Source: Planctomycetales bacterium
Lineage (GTDB): Bacteria; Planctomycetota; Planctomycetia; Planctomycetales; Planctomycetaceae
DNA: 64,000 nucleotides
Direction of reading: 5' to 3'
Assembly: GCA_026400835.1 (NCBI GenBank)
Contig: JAPLOA010000047.1
Location: 1-64,000 of the forward strand
The translations under genes and the position numbers were made by a program. The notes under the pieces were generated by a model. It saw nothing but the letters and a program-made list of their open reading frames with translations, ran no database searches and was not told the origin of the DNA. Positions 1-8,939 of the stretch are shown here, in pieces (within the stretch, counting starts at the first letter, position 1; each line of letters opens with the position of its first letter).

Positions 1-241
1 CCACATCCAAATCCCTCAACAGTGTGTATACTCATCCGTGGCCTCGCTGTGTTTCCGTAAGTTGTTCGTTGACATCAACTTCTACGCAGCGATGGCCCTT
101 TCATTTGAACCAGTTATGAATAATCCGGGTTAAACGAAAACGCCCACTACACCATCAAATCAACACCTTACCAGCAACCGGTGAATTACACAAAAACAAA
201 CACCGGCGGCTAGCGCCGTACCGCTCACGTAAAGAGGCTTC

Positions 242-1546
242 TTAACTGACTACTCTGCCGCCACCACGTCGCAGTCCTTCGTCACCGGGATCCAGCAACT
301 GTATCACATGCTTCACCTGATACGGCCGAGTCACCAGGCCCGCTGATCTCGCCGAGTTCCATTGCATCATGCATACATGATTGCTGGTGGCCAGAATCAC
401 GGGTGAACCTGCGGCGTGATTCAGGAATTCCGATTTTCCACGAAGAATCTCCTGTGAGTTCTCCGGCTTCTGAATGTTGTAGATGCCTCCCGATCCGCAA
501 CAGTCACGAGCCTGAGGCGCCAGTTCCCAGCGGTAACCGGTCGCATCGAGCACGTTCGCCGGAATTCCCTGTTGCTTCTGACCGTGAATCAGATGACAAG
601 GAAGATCGACATAAACTCGTGCATCTTTTTCAGACGGCGTTCTTTGAGCCAGCTTGAGGTCGCCGAGAAATCCCAGCACATCGCGAACAGGTACTCGATC
701 CGTCAACGTCTTCGAAAGGGCCAGACCACAGCCCGATGAGTTACACACAACAGCATCAACGCTCGCTTTGCCGAAGGCCGATCGATTCTGATCGCGAAGT
801 TGGTCGATGCCATCCAGTCCCAGATGTTCCTGAAACGCGCCACAGCATCCCTGGTCCGGTGGTACAATGACCTGCACGTTGTTTTCGATGAGCACTCGCA
901 CGGTAGCAAAATTGATTTCGCGAAAAACCGATTCCATCAGGCAGCCGGTCAGCAACGCAACTCGCGGCCCGGTCGGACGATGCTCGGCCATCAATCGTTG
1001 AGCATACGCGGCGGTGGATTCCATCAGCGGCGGGCTGCCCGCGAACAGAAATTTGTGCGGAAGGATTCCCAGCGACCGCAGGACTCTCGCGGGTAACATC
1101 GCCAGATTAAACAACCACTGCTTTTTGCTCAGCGCTGCGGCAAAACGCAATGACAACGGTGGACGAGTCCGCGCGGTATCCACATGTTGATGACGAACTT
1201 GCTCCAGAATTTCGCCATAAGGAACATTGGCCGGACATGCCGGCTCACATGCGAGGCAGCCGACACATTCGGTGGTGTAATGAGCCGTGAAAGGGTCCGG
1301 GGCGAGGCGACCTTCGGCTTCCTCACGCCACAATCGCAGCCGACCACGAGGAGAATTATTCTCGTCGCCCGTCATCTGGTACGTCGGACAAACGGCCAGG
1401 CAAAAACCGCAATGCACGCAGTTCGTCAGCATCTCGCTGAGTGCCGGATGAGCGTTCTCGTGCGGCGTTGAGCAGCCTGCTGTTTTCGGAGTTGGGGGCG
1501 AGGTACTCACTTCTTCGAAAACTCCGTTGTCAAAACAGAAAGCCAC
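242..1546 (-). CDS. glcF: Glycolate oxidase iron-sulfur subunit GlcF
   Basis: 434 residues, the usual GlcF length. It passes electrons from glycolate oxidation to the membrane quinone pool. Two ferredoxin-like 4Fe-4S motifs are visible near residues 43-54 (CVHCGFCLAVCP) and 93-104 (CVGCLACEPACP). Two cysteine-rich CCG motifs follow, CCGAFQEHLG and CCGSGGIYN, as in the GlcF/heterodisulfide reductase D family. It lies directly downstream of the fused glcD-glcE gene and overlaps its 3' end by 40 bases, so the two are almost certainly co-transcribed and translationally coupled. A later start at the Met just before the first cysteine motif is possible, but would trim the usual N-terminus. LldE/LutA-type lactate subunits are related; the GlcDE partner makes glycolate the better call. 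Confidence 0.93.
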   Translation of the reverse strand: MAFCFDNGVFEEVSTSPPTPKTAGCSTPHENAHPALSEMLTNCVHCGFCLAVCPTYQMTGDENNSPRGRLRLWREEAEGRLAPDPFTAHYTTECVGCLACEPACPANVPYGEILEQVRHQHVDTARTRPPLSLRFAAALSKKQWLFNLAMLPARVLRSLGILPHKFLFAGSPPLMESTAAYAQRLMAEHRPTGPRVALLTGCLMESVFREINFATVRVLIENNVQVIVPPDQGCCGAFQEHLGLDGIDQLRDQNRSAFGKASVDAVVCNSSGCGLALSKTLTDRVPVRDVLGFLGDLKLAQRTPSEKDARVYVDLPCHLIHGQKQQGIPANVLDATGYRWELAPQARDCCGSGGIYNIQKPENSQEILRGKSEFLNHAAGSPVILATSNHVCMMQWNSARSAGLVTRPYQVKHVIQLLDPGDEGLRRGGGRVVS

Positions 1547-3954
1547 TGTGCTTCCACACCCTGAGCAGCCGCACGTGGAAGATGTCGAGAATGCCAGTCG
1601 CCACCGGAATCGTGCAGAGGCTTGGCATGGGATTGAATAATCTTTTGAATCATGGCTGACGCATTCACAACATCATTCAAATAGCCGTGCACGACACCGT
1701 TGTAGCACAAAGCCAGACATTTGATGCCGTACGTTGCGGCCAGTTCGCTCGCCAACGCGACCACGCGGTCAGGAGTTGTCTTCAAGGCAAAATCCGGACA
1801 ACCATCGCTCGGCGCTGGGGCCTGAGGAATCGTCTTGAACGCCAACTTCTGAGCCGACGCAAAAGCTGCCAGCATGGATTCGAACACATGCCATTCATCA
1901 GACGGCGTATTGATCGCAATTCGCAACGTAAAAACATCAGACTTCGATTCGGCCAGAACATCCACCGAATCAAACCAGTTCATCCAGCAGGATTGCAGTA
2001 ACTCGGGCATAGCTTTGGTCACAACGTCGCGAGTGCCGCTCAATTCAATCAGCCCATCCATGCCACAGTGTGGCCGAAGTCGCAAAACGAAATCGACAGG
2101 CTCACCAAATCGACCATCCGAATGCATCAGAAATCGCAGCAGATCGTAACCCGTCGTCGACTTGACCACTCGCTCGCCAATCCGCACGACTCGACCATCC
2201 GCGAGACGCCAGTTCATACCTATGATATTGTCGCAGAGTTCTCCAAATCGTGAAGACGCCGGAGCATACTCACTGGCCTTTACCTGCGTGGCTAGCGGCA
2301 GACTTGCATCCGTCATCAGCGGAAATCGCAAGCGATGCGGCCCGATTATTTCATCAAGTTGCGAAGCCGTGATATCAGCCGCGACACACGTCACACCATC
2401 AATTGTGTCCAGAAACGGAGTAAACAATCGCGGCCCCAGAGTTTCTACCGCTTTATCTTTCTGGGAATGATCATCAGCATGAGCACGCTCAAAAGATGAC
2501 TTCTGTCCATTCGCTACAACGAACGAGCGATCAGCAAACACCTTCAACGGATTCAACTGATGCCGTGGATTGAACGTCGCAGGAACAGCCAACTGCAGGC
2601 GAAGACTCTCCGGGCCGAACACCAGCGGCATATAGCGAGCCTTATCGTTGCCAATGCCATGTTCACCCGACAACGTGCCGCCCACCTCAACAACGCGACG
2701 CATCAATCGTTTGCTGATCGCTTCGACTCGTTCCAGTTCTCCGGGTTTGCGAGAGTCGAACAGAAAATTCGGATGCAGATTGCCATCGCCTGCATGAAAC
2801 ACATTAATCGCCGGAATCCCGATCGCATCGGCTTCGTCGTAAACAAGCTGCAACAGCTCCGCCAACGCACTCTTGGGAATCACCGCGTCCTGCACGATTA
2901 TGTCAGGGCTGAGCTGTCCCATCAGGCCGCCGGCAACCTTGCGAGCTTTCCAGAGCTTCTTACGCTGCTCTTCGTCGTCACTGAAGTTCACCTCCATCGC
3001 ACCCGCATCTTTCAGCAACTGCGCGACAGAGCGGACTCGGGCGTCAACCAATACTGCCGGCCCTTCAATTTCCGTGACCAGCAAAAAAGCGTCCGTCGGC
3101 AGCCCGACAGCCATCGGGCTGTTTTCGACCATGGCCACGAATCGCGGATCCATCAATTCGATCGCGACAGGAAAGGACGGATGCACGACAAGTCCGTGAA
3201 CAGCTTTCTCTGCCGAGTGCAGATCCGGAAACGTCGCGCGGAAGGTCCAGGCTTTCTCGGGGCGCGGCAGCAATCGCAGCCAGAACCGAGTAAACGCGCC
3301 GAGCGTTCCCTCGGAGCCGACCATCAGACGCTTCCAGTCTTCATGCCAGTCGCCGCGACCTCCGGCCGGTCCACCGAAACGATGCACGCTGCCGTCGAGC
3401 ATTACCACTTCCAGCCCGAGCACATAATTGCTGGTCACGCCATAGCGAAAACAATGTGCGCCGCCTGCATTCATGGCGACGTTGCCGCCGAGCGTACAAA
3501 CGGGACCACTGGAAGGATCCGGCGGATAGAACAAGCTGTGTGCTCGCAGAGCTTCATCGAGCTGATTCAGAGTCACGCTGCATTCCACTTCGCACCAGAA
3601 ACCTTCGCGACAAATCGTGCGAATCTTCTTCAGCGACGACGTGTGCACCACAATCCCGCCCTGAGCGGCAACAGGGCCACCCGCGAGTGAAGTGCCTGCT
3701 CCGCGAATTGTGACCGGAACATTCAGCTCCCGCGATTCCCGCAGCAGTGCAATCATCTCTTCCGCGTCGGCCGGGATTACCACAGCATCCGGTCGAAAGG
3801 TTTTATAGCCCAGTCCATCGGTGTTATAGCCCGCCAACTGAGCTGGCGACGATAAGACGCGCCCTCGACGAATCGTCCGTTTGAGTTGAGATTCCAGAGT
3901 GATGTTCATTTGGCAGGTATCTGAATTCGCACAAGGGCTGAGAGAAAGAGACAT
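1507..3954 (-). CDS. glcD: Fused glycolate oxidase FAD subunits GlcD-GlcE
   Basis: 815 residues, about the sum of GlcD (~480) and GlcE (~330). Residues ~50-480 are GlcD-like: the FAD (PCMH) loop RGAGTSLAGGP is at 84-94, and the C-terminal half has FHAGDGNLHPN and GGTLSGEHGIG, the His-containing motifs of the FAD-linked oxidase C-terminal domain. From ~510 a second, shorter FAD-binding module begins, with the GlcE hallmark KSTTGYDLLRFL. The protein should oxidise glycolate (or another 2-hydroxy acid) to glyoxylate and pass electrons to GlcF. In many bacteria glcD and glcE are separate genes; here they form one frame with no stop. A start at the internal Met (position 3909) would remove a poorly conserved 15-residue leader. 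Neither start has a strong ribosome binding site. Confidence 0.9.
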   Translation of the reverse strand: MSLSLSPCANSDTCQMNITLESQLKRTIRRGRVLSSPAQLAGYNTDGLGYKTFRPDAVVIPADAEEMIALLRESRELNVPVTIRGAGTSLAGGPVAAQGGIVVHTSSLKKIRTICREGFWCEVECSVTLNQLDEALRAHSLFYPPDPSSGPVCTLGGNVAMNAGGAHCFRYGVTSNYVLGLEVVMLDGSVHRFGGPAGGRGDWHEDWKRLMVGSEGTLGAFTRFWLRLLPRPEKAWTFRATFPDLHSAEKAVHGLVVHPSFPVAIELMDPRFVAMVENSPMAVGLPTDAFLLVTEIEGPAVLVDARVRSVAQLLKDAGAMEVNFSDDEEQRKKLWKARKVAGGLMGQLSPDIIVQDAVIPKSALAELLQLVYDEADAIGIPAINVFHAGDGNLHPNFLFDSRKPGELERVEAISKRLMRRVVEVGGTLSGEHGIGNDKARYMPLVFGPESLRLQLAVPATFNPRHQLNPLKVFADRSFVVANGQKSSFERAHADDHSQKDKAVETLGPRLFTPFLDTIDGVTCVAADITASQLDEIIGPHRLRFPLMTDASLPLATQVKASEYAPASSRFGELCDNIIGMNWRLADGRVVRIGERVVKSTTGYDLLRFLMHSDGRFGEPVDFVLRLRPHCGMDGLIELSGTRDVVTKAMPELLQSCWMNWFDSVDVLAESKSDVFTLRIAINTPSDEWHVFESMLAAFASAQKLAFKTIPQAPAPSDGCPDFALKTTPDRVVALASELAATYGIKCLALCYNGVVHGYLNDVVNASAMIQKIIQSHAKPLHDSGGDWHSRHLPRAAAQGVEAQWLSVLTTEFSKK

Positions 3955-4195
3955 CCCAACGTCCGTGTTGAGCCGCGTCAGTCGATCAGTCTACAGGAAT
4001 CCGCTTCAAGTATCAGTGTGACAGGGAACCGATCCGAGGCGGATTCACGAGAGTGACGTTGATTTTTCAGCAGCCGGAATTCCGTTGTCACGAAAAAGCT
4101 GGCGATGGATTCAGTTGCCTGGGGCGAATGCGAGAAGCCTGCTAACATTCGTGATCAGAAAAACTCCGACTCACTCTTATCGTTCTGAAAACGAC

Positions 4196-5266
4196 ATGAC
4201 ACTATCGACTTCTTTGACTGATTATCGCTGGCCGGCCGAATGGGAAGCTCATGAAGCGACCTGGGTTGCGTGGCCGGTGAACCCCAATACCTGGCCAGGG
4301 ATTTTTGAACGGATTCCGGCGGCGTTTGCTGATTTCGTCGCGGCGATGGCGTGTTACGAACCTGTGCGAATTCTCGCCGGTGGTCCGGGCGTTGCCGAGT
4401 CAGCTCGACCTCTGATGGATGCGGCCTGTAGTCGTCGAGGAAGCCGGTTTACTCCTGAGCTGTACAACATCCCCGTCAACGATTCATGGTGTCGCGACCA
4501 TGGTCCCATTTTTCTGAATGGTCGAAAAGGTACGACCGCGGCTGGCAAGCAGGTCATCATCGACTGGAACTACAACGCATGGGGCGGAAAATATCCGCCC
4601 TGGAACTTCGACGAACTCACCGCCGGGCTTATCGGTGCCGCACTCGGGATCAAAACTCTGCGGCCGGAATTGATCCTCGAAGGCGGCGCGATTGAAGGGA
4701 ATGGCGCCGGGACGATTTTGACCACAGCCAGTTGTCTGCTCAACCCCAATCGCAATGCCGGCGCGACGATGGAGAGCATCACAGAAGTGCTTGCGACCTG
4801 GCTTCAGGCGAAGAATGTCGTCTGGTTGCCAGGACATGGTATTATCGGCGACGATACCGATGGACATATCGACCAGGTCGCTCGGTTCGTCGACGAGCGG
4901 CGAGTTCTCGTGGCGGCTCCGTATTCCGAAGACGCGCCGGAAGCGTCTGATCTCAGTGCGAACTTTGAAGCTGTTGCCGCGGCGAAGAACAGTTGCGGCG
5001 AATCGCTGATTCCAATTCCACTGTTTATGCCTCAGCCAAAAACACTGGAAGACAATCGTCTGCCGGCGTGTTACTGCAACTACTACATCACCAACGGAGC
5101 GATCATCATACCGGTATTCGGCGATCCGGCTGATGATGTCGCCATGCAGCAATTGCAGGACTGTTATCCTGACCGAGCCGTCGTTGGGGTCAATGCCATC
5201 GATCTCGTCTGGGGCCTTGGTGCATTCCACTGCATGACTCAACAGCAGCCGAAGGCTGGTATTTGA
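4196..5266 (+). CDS. aguA: Agmatine deiminase (PAD family)
   Basis: 356 residues from the chosen Met, the normal family length. The frame is open 37 codons further upstream, but that part is not conserved-looking and the family starts close to YRWPAEWEAHEATWVAWP. Agmatine deiminase hydrolyses agmatine to N-carbamoylputrescine and ammonia on the way to putrescine; it is cytoplasmic. Visible family motifs are WCRDHGP, EGGAIEGNG, GDDTDGHID and the C-terminal GAFHCMTQQQP, which carries the catalytic Cys (residue 346). Asp and His of the catalytic set are in WCRDHGP and DGHID. No N-carbamoylputrescine amidase (aguB) lies next to it; in this window it is a single gene divergent from the glycolate oxidase operon. 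Confidence 0.93.
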   Translation: MTLSTSLTDYRWPAEWEAHEATWVAWPVNPNTWPGIFERIPAAFADFVAAMACYEPVRILAGGPGVAESARPLMDAACSRRGSRFTPELYNIPVNDSWCRDHGPIFLNGRKGTTAAGKQVIIDWNYNAWGGKYPPWNFDELTAGLIGAALGIKTLRPELILEGGAIEGNGAGTILTTASCLLNPNRNAGATMESITEVLATWLQAKNVVWLPGHGIIGDDTDGHIDQVARFVDERRVLVAAPYSEDAPEASDLSANFEAVAAAKNSCGESLIPIPLFMPQPKTLEDNRLPACYCNYYITNGAIIIPVFGDPADDVAMQQLQDCYPDRAVVGVNAIDLVWGLGAFHCMTQQQPKAGI

Positions 5267-5291
5267 TATCGCGTTCCCGACGTTCGTTAGT

Positions 5292-5313
5292 AGTGCTGGC
5301 TTCAGCCAGCACT
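5292..5313. repeat. Short perfect palindrome with GCTTCAGC core
   Basis: A 10-base arm (5292-5301) is followed by two bases and its exact reverse complement (5304-5313). The core GGCTTCAGCC is the same core seen in the three tandem palindromes at 53685-53784. It lies in the spacer between aguA and the ABC permease and could fold as a hairpin in either transcript. There is no T-run behind it, so a dispersed REP-like element is more likely than a simple terminator. Confidence 0.7.
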
Positions 5314-5368
5314 CCAACGTCAATGCGCTATAATGCCGACTGAAGTGGGGACGACGTTGCGAAGTTTC

Positions 5369-5451
5369 GTAGGCCGGACCGAGCGCCAGCGAGTTCCGGC
5401 ACATCAGTCCGCTTGATCAAGCCGGAACTCGCTCCGCTCGGTCCGGCCTAC
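5369..5451. repeat. Long inverted repeat, arms ~31 bp
   Basis: The left arm (5369-5400) and right arm (5421-5451) are reverse complements except for a few bases in the middle, around a 20-base loop. Each arm begins or ends with the GTAGGCCGGACCGAGCG type sequence. It sits between the convergent ends of aguA and the ABC-2 permease gene. It is probably a dispersed intergenic palindrome and may stop transcription from both sides. Confidence 0.75.
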
Positions 5452-5487
5452 ATACTCACCGGACAGCTCGCGCCGTTACGCTTCAAA

Positions 5488-6309
5488 TCAACTGCTTGCG
5501 CCGCGGTAATGATTCAGCGACCACTGGAAAACATTACGCGAAATCATCAGGCACGCGCTGGCGGCTACGACACAAACGGTGGCAAAACGCCAATCCGTCA
5601 GCGTCCCGGTAATGATCTGCGCAGGGACGGTGACGACCAGCAAGATCGGCACGATCCACGAAAAGGCAAACTGCAATGCTTCGCCAGTTTCCAGTCGGCT
5701 GGCATCGTGTCCATCGTAAATGCTGCGAGGATACTGAGCGAAGATCGTGATATAGAACCAGAAATCATACAGTCCCTGATTTCGTCCGAACCAAATACTC
5801 GTGCAGGCTGTGGTAATCATCATTGAATAGAAAAACATCACCGCCACGAGCACATAAATCAGGTACATGACGACCTGTATCACCGACAACGCATGGTCAA
5901 TGTTATACAGCGCCCAGCCGAGCAAAGTGACTGACAGCAACAACTGACTGAACATGGCCACGCTGACCCGTTCGAGAGAAACCAGAAATTGCGAATCGAC
6001 CGGCTTGGTCAGTGCGAAGTCCAGCTTGCCGGTGCGGATATTCTCGCAGAAAGTCGCGCAATTCGGCATAAAGAAGGCTTCGACGATCGAATTGATCAGC
6101 ATCCCTGTCGCCATGAACGCGAAGTATTCATGCTTCGACCATTCCTGAATGTGATCCACTTCGCCGTAGATCATTCCAAACAAAGCGACTCGTGCTGAAA
6201 ACCAGAACAAACGGGTGACCACCTGAATCAGGAAGTTCGCCGGGAACATCATCTCGCGAATCAGCGAGTTGCGAAAGAATGTCAAAAAGACGCGACCGTA
6301 AAACAGCAT
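5488..6309 (-). CDS. ABC-2 family transporter permease
   Basis: 273 residues with about six hydrophobic segments, the pattern of ABC-2 type permeases of the COG3694 group (exporters). The conserved stretch around ENIRTGKLDFALTKPV is typical of this group, where a cytoplasmic loop after the second helix reads roughly (I/V)RxGxLDxxLxKP. Such permeases normally work with a second ABC-2 permease and an ATPase. Neither is adjacent here: upstream is a 386-base spacer and then an unrelated epimerase gene, so the partners must be encoded elsewhere. The substrate cannot be told from sequence. The ATG start has no obvious strong ribosome binding site, but the hydrophobic N-terminal segment fits. Confidence 0.82.
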   Translation of the reverse strand: MLFYGRVFLTFFRNSLIREMMFPANFLIQVVTRLFWFSARVALFGMIYGEVDHIQEWSKHEYFAFMATGMLINSIVEAFFMPNCATFCENIRTGKLDFALTKPVDSQFLVSLERVSVAMFSQLLLSVTLLGWALYNIDHALSVIQVVMYLIYVLVAVMFFYSMMITTACTSIWFGRNQGLYDFWFYITIFAQYPRSIYDGHDASRLETGEALQFAFSWIVPILLVVTVPAQIITGTLTDWRFATVCVVAASACLMISRNVFQWSLNHYRGASS

Positions 6310-6695
6310 GGGGCAGACGATTCAGTGTTGTCGTTATAGTCCAGAGGATAAAAACGCCAGCGGAGTATGGCGGTGCTGAGACTGAAACACCAGTCGAGCA
6401 GTGCATGGTCTCGAATGCAGATTCTCGCTTAACCGGCAGTATCACCTGATGGCAGTTCTACCACAGACATCTCTGCGCGCAATGAGTGGCCGGAAATTAA
6501 AAGCTGGAAACCCACGGGTGATTTCCTCAGATATCCGATCAGGAAATCTGCATGGACCGATTTATTGGTAACGAATTCAAATCTCGGCGCATAGGGGCGT
6601 TCAGAACGCAGGAGGCGAATGCCTTAGATGTGGCGGATAGTCGGTTCATTGGATCCGGCGACTATGAAATCGGCAGTATCTCCCGGAGGCTTCAA
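6310..6695. other. Spacer without a supported gene
   Basis: This 386-base stretch separates two minus-strand genes. The short frames in it, including a 61-codon plus-strand frame at 6552-6737, overlap the end of the epimerase gene antisense and have no recognisable domain. No hairpin or repeat was obvious. It may hold the promoter of the ABC-2 permease gene. Confidence 0.5.
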
Positions 6696-7631
6696 TCAGT
6701 GACTCGCCCCGGTGGAACGCTCCAGGGCATCCTTTAGCCCGGCTCTCACGTCATCAAACTGAAACTCGACATCCAGCGCGGCACGCACGCGACTGATAAC
6801 CCGGCGATTGCCGCTTCCACGACCGGACCGTGCCTTCGCGCTCTCTGTCGATGAAGAGGCCTCGAAGATGGGGCACGGTGCTGATGCAAGTTCTGCAAGA
6901 GTGGTGTAGTAGGTTCGACGAGTCACACTGTTCGCTGCGACCACATTCATGAGCGGCATCTTTGATGACTCTGAACGTTCTGCCACAGCATTCACTGTCC
7001 GAACAATATCGTCCACATGGATCAGATTTAGCCAGTCATCGGGAGGTGACGTGATTGGCGTGCCATTCTGCAGATCAGTAATCCGCCGCAGGAGTCTGTT
7101 TGGACCATAAATCCCGGCCAGCCGCAGCACTGTCACCGCGTTGCCGGTTCTGGTTGAGAACTCATGAAGGATCTGCTCGGCAGCAAGACATGCTTTGCCA
7201 CCTTCAGAGTCAGGACAAGCCGCCATTTCCTCGTCGACTTCATCACCTCCGGAATCTCCGTAGACTCCCGTGCTTGAAGTGTAGATCACTCTGCCATGTT
7301 CCGTTCGAAACTGAACACGACTCAACAATTCACGAAGTCCATCAATCCAGACCTTCGTGCGATCCGCACCAGCGCTGCGATCAAAGCCAACGCTCCAAAG
7401 CAGAACATCAACCGCTGGAAGCTTTGGCCAATTCTCGGGCGAGGAAAGGTCCATAATCAGCGGACGAATTCCCTGCATCGACAATTGTTCGGCCTTCGCG
7501 GCATCACGCGTACACGCGAACGTTTCAATCCCTTCGGCGGCCCAGCTCTGGGCGACTCGATGCCCAACATAGCCGCACCCGGCAATCAGGGCCGTCTGAA
7601 TTCCTGGGCGATTTTCTGATTCTGAAGGCAT
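6696..7631 (-). CDS. NAD(P)-dependent epimerase/SDR family protein (YeeZ-like)
   Basis: 311 residues from the chosen Met. The N-terminal Rossmann fold begins at residue ~13 with AGCGYVGHRVA, an NAD(P) glycine motif. YTSSTGVYGDSGG follows in the middle, as in extended short-chain dehydrogenases of the YeeZ type (COG0451). The usual YxxxK pair is not obvious: the Tyr is there, but the Lys at the expected spacing is not, which is common in this atypical subgroup. The frame stays open for 53 more codons upstream, but that part runs through an inverted repeat (7735-7802) and is probably not translated. AGGA lies about 11 bases before the chosen ATG. Substrate unknown. Confidence 0.8.
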   Translation of the reverse strand: MPSESENRPGIQTALIAGCGYVGHRVAQSWAAEGIETFACTRDAAKAEQLSMQGIRPLIMDLSSPENWPKLPAVDVLLWSVGFDRSAGADRTKVWIDGLRELLSRVQFRTEHGRVIYTSSTGVYGDSGGDEVDEEMAACPDSEGGKACLAAEQILHEFSTRTGNAVTVLRLAGIYGPNRLLRRITDLQNGTPITSPPDDWLNLIHVDDIVRTVNAVAERSESSKMPLMNVVAANSVTRRTYYTTLAELASAPCPIFEASSSTESAKARSGRGSGNRRVISRVRAALDVEFQFDDVRAGLKDALERSTGASH

Positions 7632-7734
7632 GAACCGTGATTTCCTGACTGAGTTCCGGGGAACTCGTTTCATAATTTGAGAAGGCCGATTACGTTGGCT
7701 AAACTGCAGGAGGCGAGAAATGAATTTTTTGTTT

Positions 7735-7802
7735 GTAGCCGGATTCGTCAGAATTCGCGGTGTGTCCATGAAGGGCATCCGAATTCTCACGAATCCGGCT
7801 AC
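7735..7802. repeat. Inverted repeat, 22-bp arms, in divergent promoter region
   Basis: The left arm 7735-7756 and right arm 7781-7802 are reverse complements with one mismatch, separated by 24 bases. Both arms contain the GTAGCCGGATTCG type sequence ending in an EcoRI-like GAATTC. It lies between the divergently read epimerase gene and the Tat-exported TIM-barrel gene, about 100 bases from either start. Confidence 0.75.
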
Positions 7803-7934
7803 GATTAGTTCCCACCGCTAAGAGTATAGTCTGTGTACTTTCCTTCGACGCGAGAAGCGTCAGTGTTAAGGCAGGCTCGATCACTCACGCGGACTCCCGG
7901 TGTTTTCCTGACATCTTCTGAAAGAGTATTCCTT

Positions 7935-8843
7935 ATGACCACTCCGTTGTCACGTCGATCGTTCCTCGCGGCTTCTGTTGCCGCAGCCGCTGCAGGGTCA
8001 GCCGCATCAGCCGCACTGCTTAAGCCAGCAGCAAAGTTTGAGATTTCTTTGGCCGAATGGTCACTTCACAAGACGATCTTCGCCAAGAAACTGGACAACC
8101 TTGACTTTGCTCTCACTGCGAAGAAAGAGTTCGGCATTGAGGCAATTGAGTATGTCAACCAGTTTTTCAAAGACAAAGCAAAGGACCAGGCATACCTTAC
8201 TGAGCTGAATAAACGAGCTGCCGACAATGGCGTCAAGCAAGTATTGATTATGGTTGATGGCGAAGGAAATCTGGGTGACCCGAATCTGAAGAAGAGAACT
8301 CAGGCAGTCGAGAATCATTACAAGTGGGTCGAAGCCGCCAAGGCCCTGGGATGTCATTCCATCCGCGTCAACGCCGGCAGTGCGGGCACCTTTGAAGAGC
8401 AGCAGTATCGCGCAGCGGACGGCCTGCGAGCGTTATCAGAGTTTGCAGCGGAGCATGGCCTGAACGTGATCGTTGAGAACCACGGAGGCTTGTCTTCGAA
8501 CGGCGAATGGCTGGCCGGAGTGATGAAGAAGGTTGATCTGAAGAACTGTGGAACTCTGCCTGACTTTGGCAATTTCCGAATCAAGGACGAGGAATGGTAT
8601 GACCGCTACAAAGGCGTCACCGAACTGATGCCATTCGCCAAAGCCGTCAGCGCGAAGTCACATGACTTTGACGCGGAAGGTAATGAGACGAAGACCGACT
8701 ACAAGAAGATGATGAAGATCGTTCTTGATGCAGGTTATAGCGGGTACGTTGGCATTGAGTATGAAGGCAGCATGCTGGACGAATTCGCCGGCATCAAAGC
8801 CACCAAGGCTCTGCTGGAAAAAGTCCGCGGAGAGCTTGCATAG
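7935..8843 (+). CDS. Tat-exported sugar phosphate isomerase/epimerase-like TIM barrel
   Basis: 302 residues from the ATG that places a twin-arginine signal at the very start: [16 protein letters not shown], with an AxA-like cleavage region near residue 28. The rest is an AP-endonuclease-2-like TIM barrel (xylose isomerase-like; hydroxypyruvate isomerase/IolE relatives). Visible features are AEWSLHK, EYVNQFF, the [13 protein letters not shown] metal-site region, TLPDFGNFR and YVGIEYEG. Families of this kind bind a divalent metal through Glu, Asp and His and isomerise or epimerise small sugars or keto-acids. Export across the inner membrane makes a role in periplasmic sugar breakdown likely, but the substrate is unknown. 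The upstream in-frame extension is rejected because it would bury the Tat signal. Confidence 0.87.
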   Translation: MTTPLSRRSFLAASVAAAAAGSAASAALLKPAAKFEISLAEWSLHKTIFAKKLDNLDFALTAKKEFGIEAIEYVNQFFKDKAKDQAYLTELNKRAADNGVKQVLIMVDGEGNLGDPNLKKRTQAVENHYKWVEAAKALGCHSIRVNAGSAGTFEEQQYRAADGLRALSEFAAEHGLNVIVENHGGLSSNGEWLAGVMKKVDLKNCGTLPDFGNFRIKDEEWYDRYKGVTELMPFAKAVSAKSHDFDAEGNETKTDYKKMMKIVLDAGYSGYVGIEYEGSMLDEFAGIKATKALLEKVRGELA

Positions 8844-8890
8844 GATCTATGACAGCAGTGTTAACGCACGATCCGGCAAACGTCCACCAC

Positions 8891-8924
8891 GCGACCGCTT
8901 TCAACCTCAATTGAAGGCGGTCGC
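8891..8924. terminator. Probable bidirectional terminator hairpin
   Basis: GCGACCGCTTTCAA is followed by a short loop and TTGAAGGCGGTCGC, a 14-bp stem with one G-T pair. On the plus strand it is followed by a T-rich TTCTGTTTCTG. It lies exactly between the convergent ends of the TIM-barrel gene (plus) and the 151-residue gene (minus), where a shared terminator is expected. Confidence 0.7.
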
Positions 8925-8939
8925 TTCTGTTTCTGCTCG

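Noticed and set aside
2560-3690. 376-codon plus frame antisense to glcD
   Set aside because: His/Arg/Gln-rich shadow with no domain; the opposite strand holds a clear FAD enzyme.
4484-5404. 306-codon minus frame antisense to aguA
   Set aside because: Shadow of a gene with full agmatine deiminase motifs; it also crosses the palindromes behind aguA.
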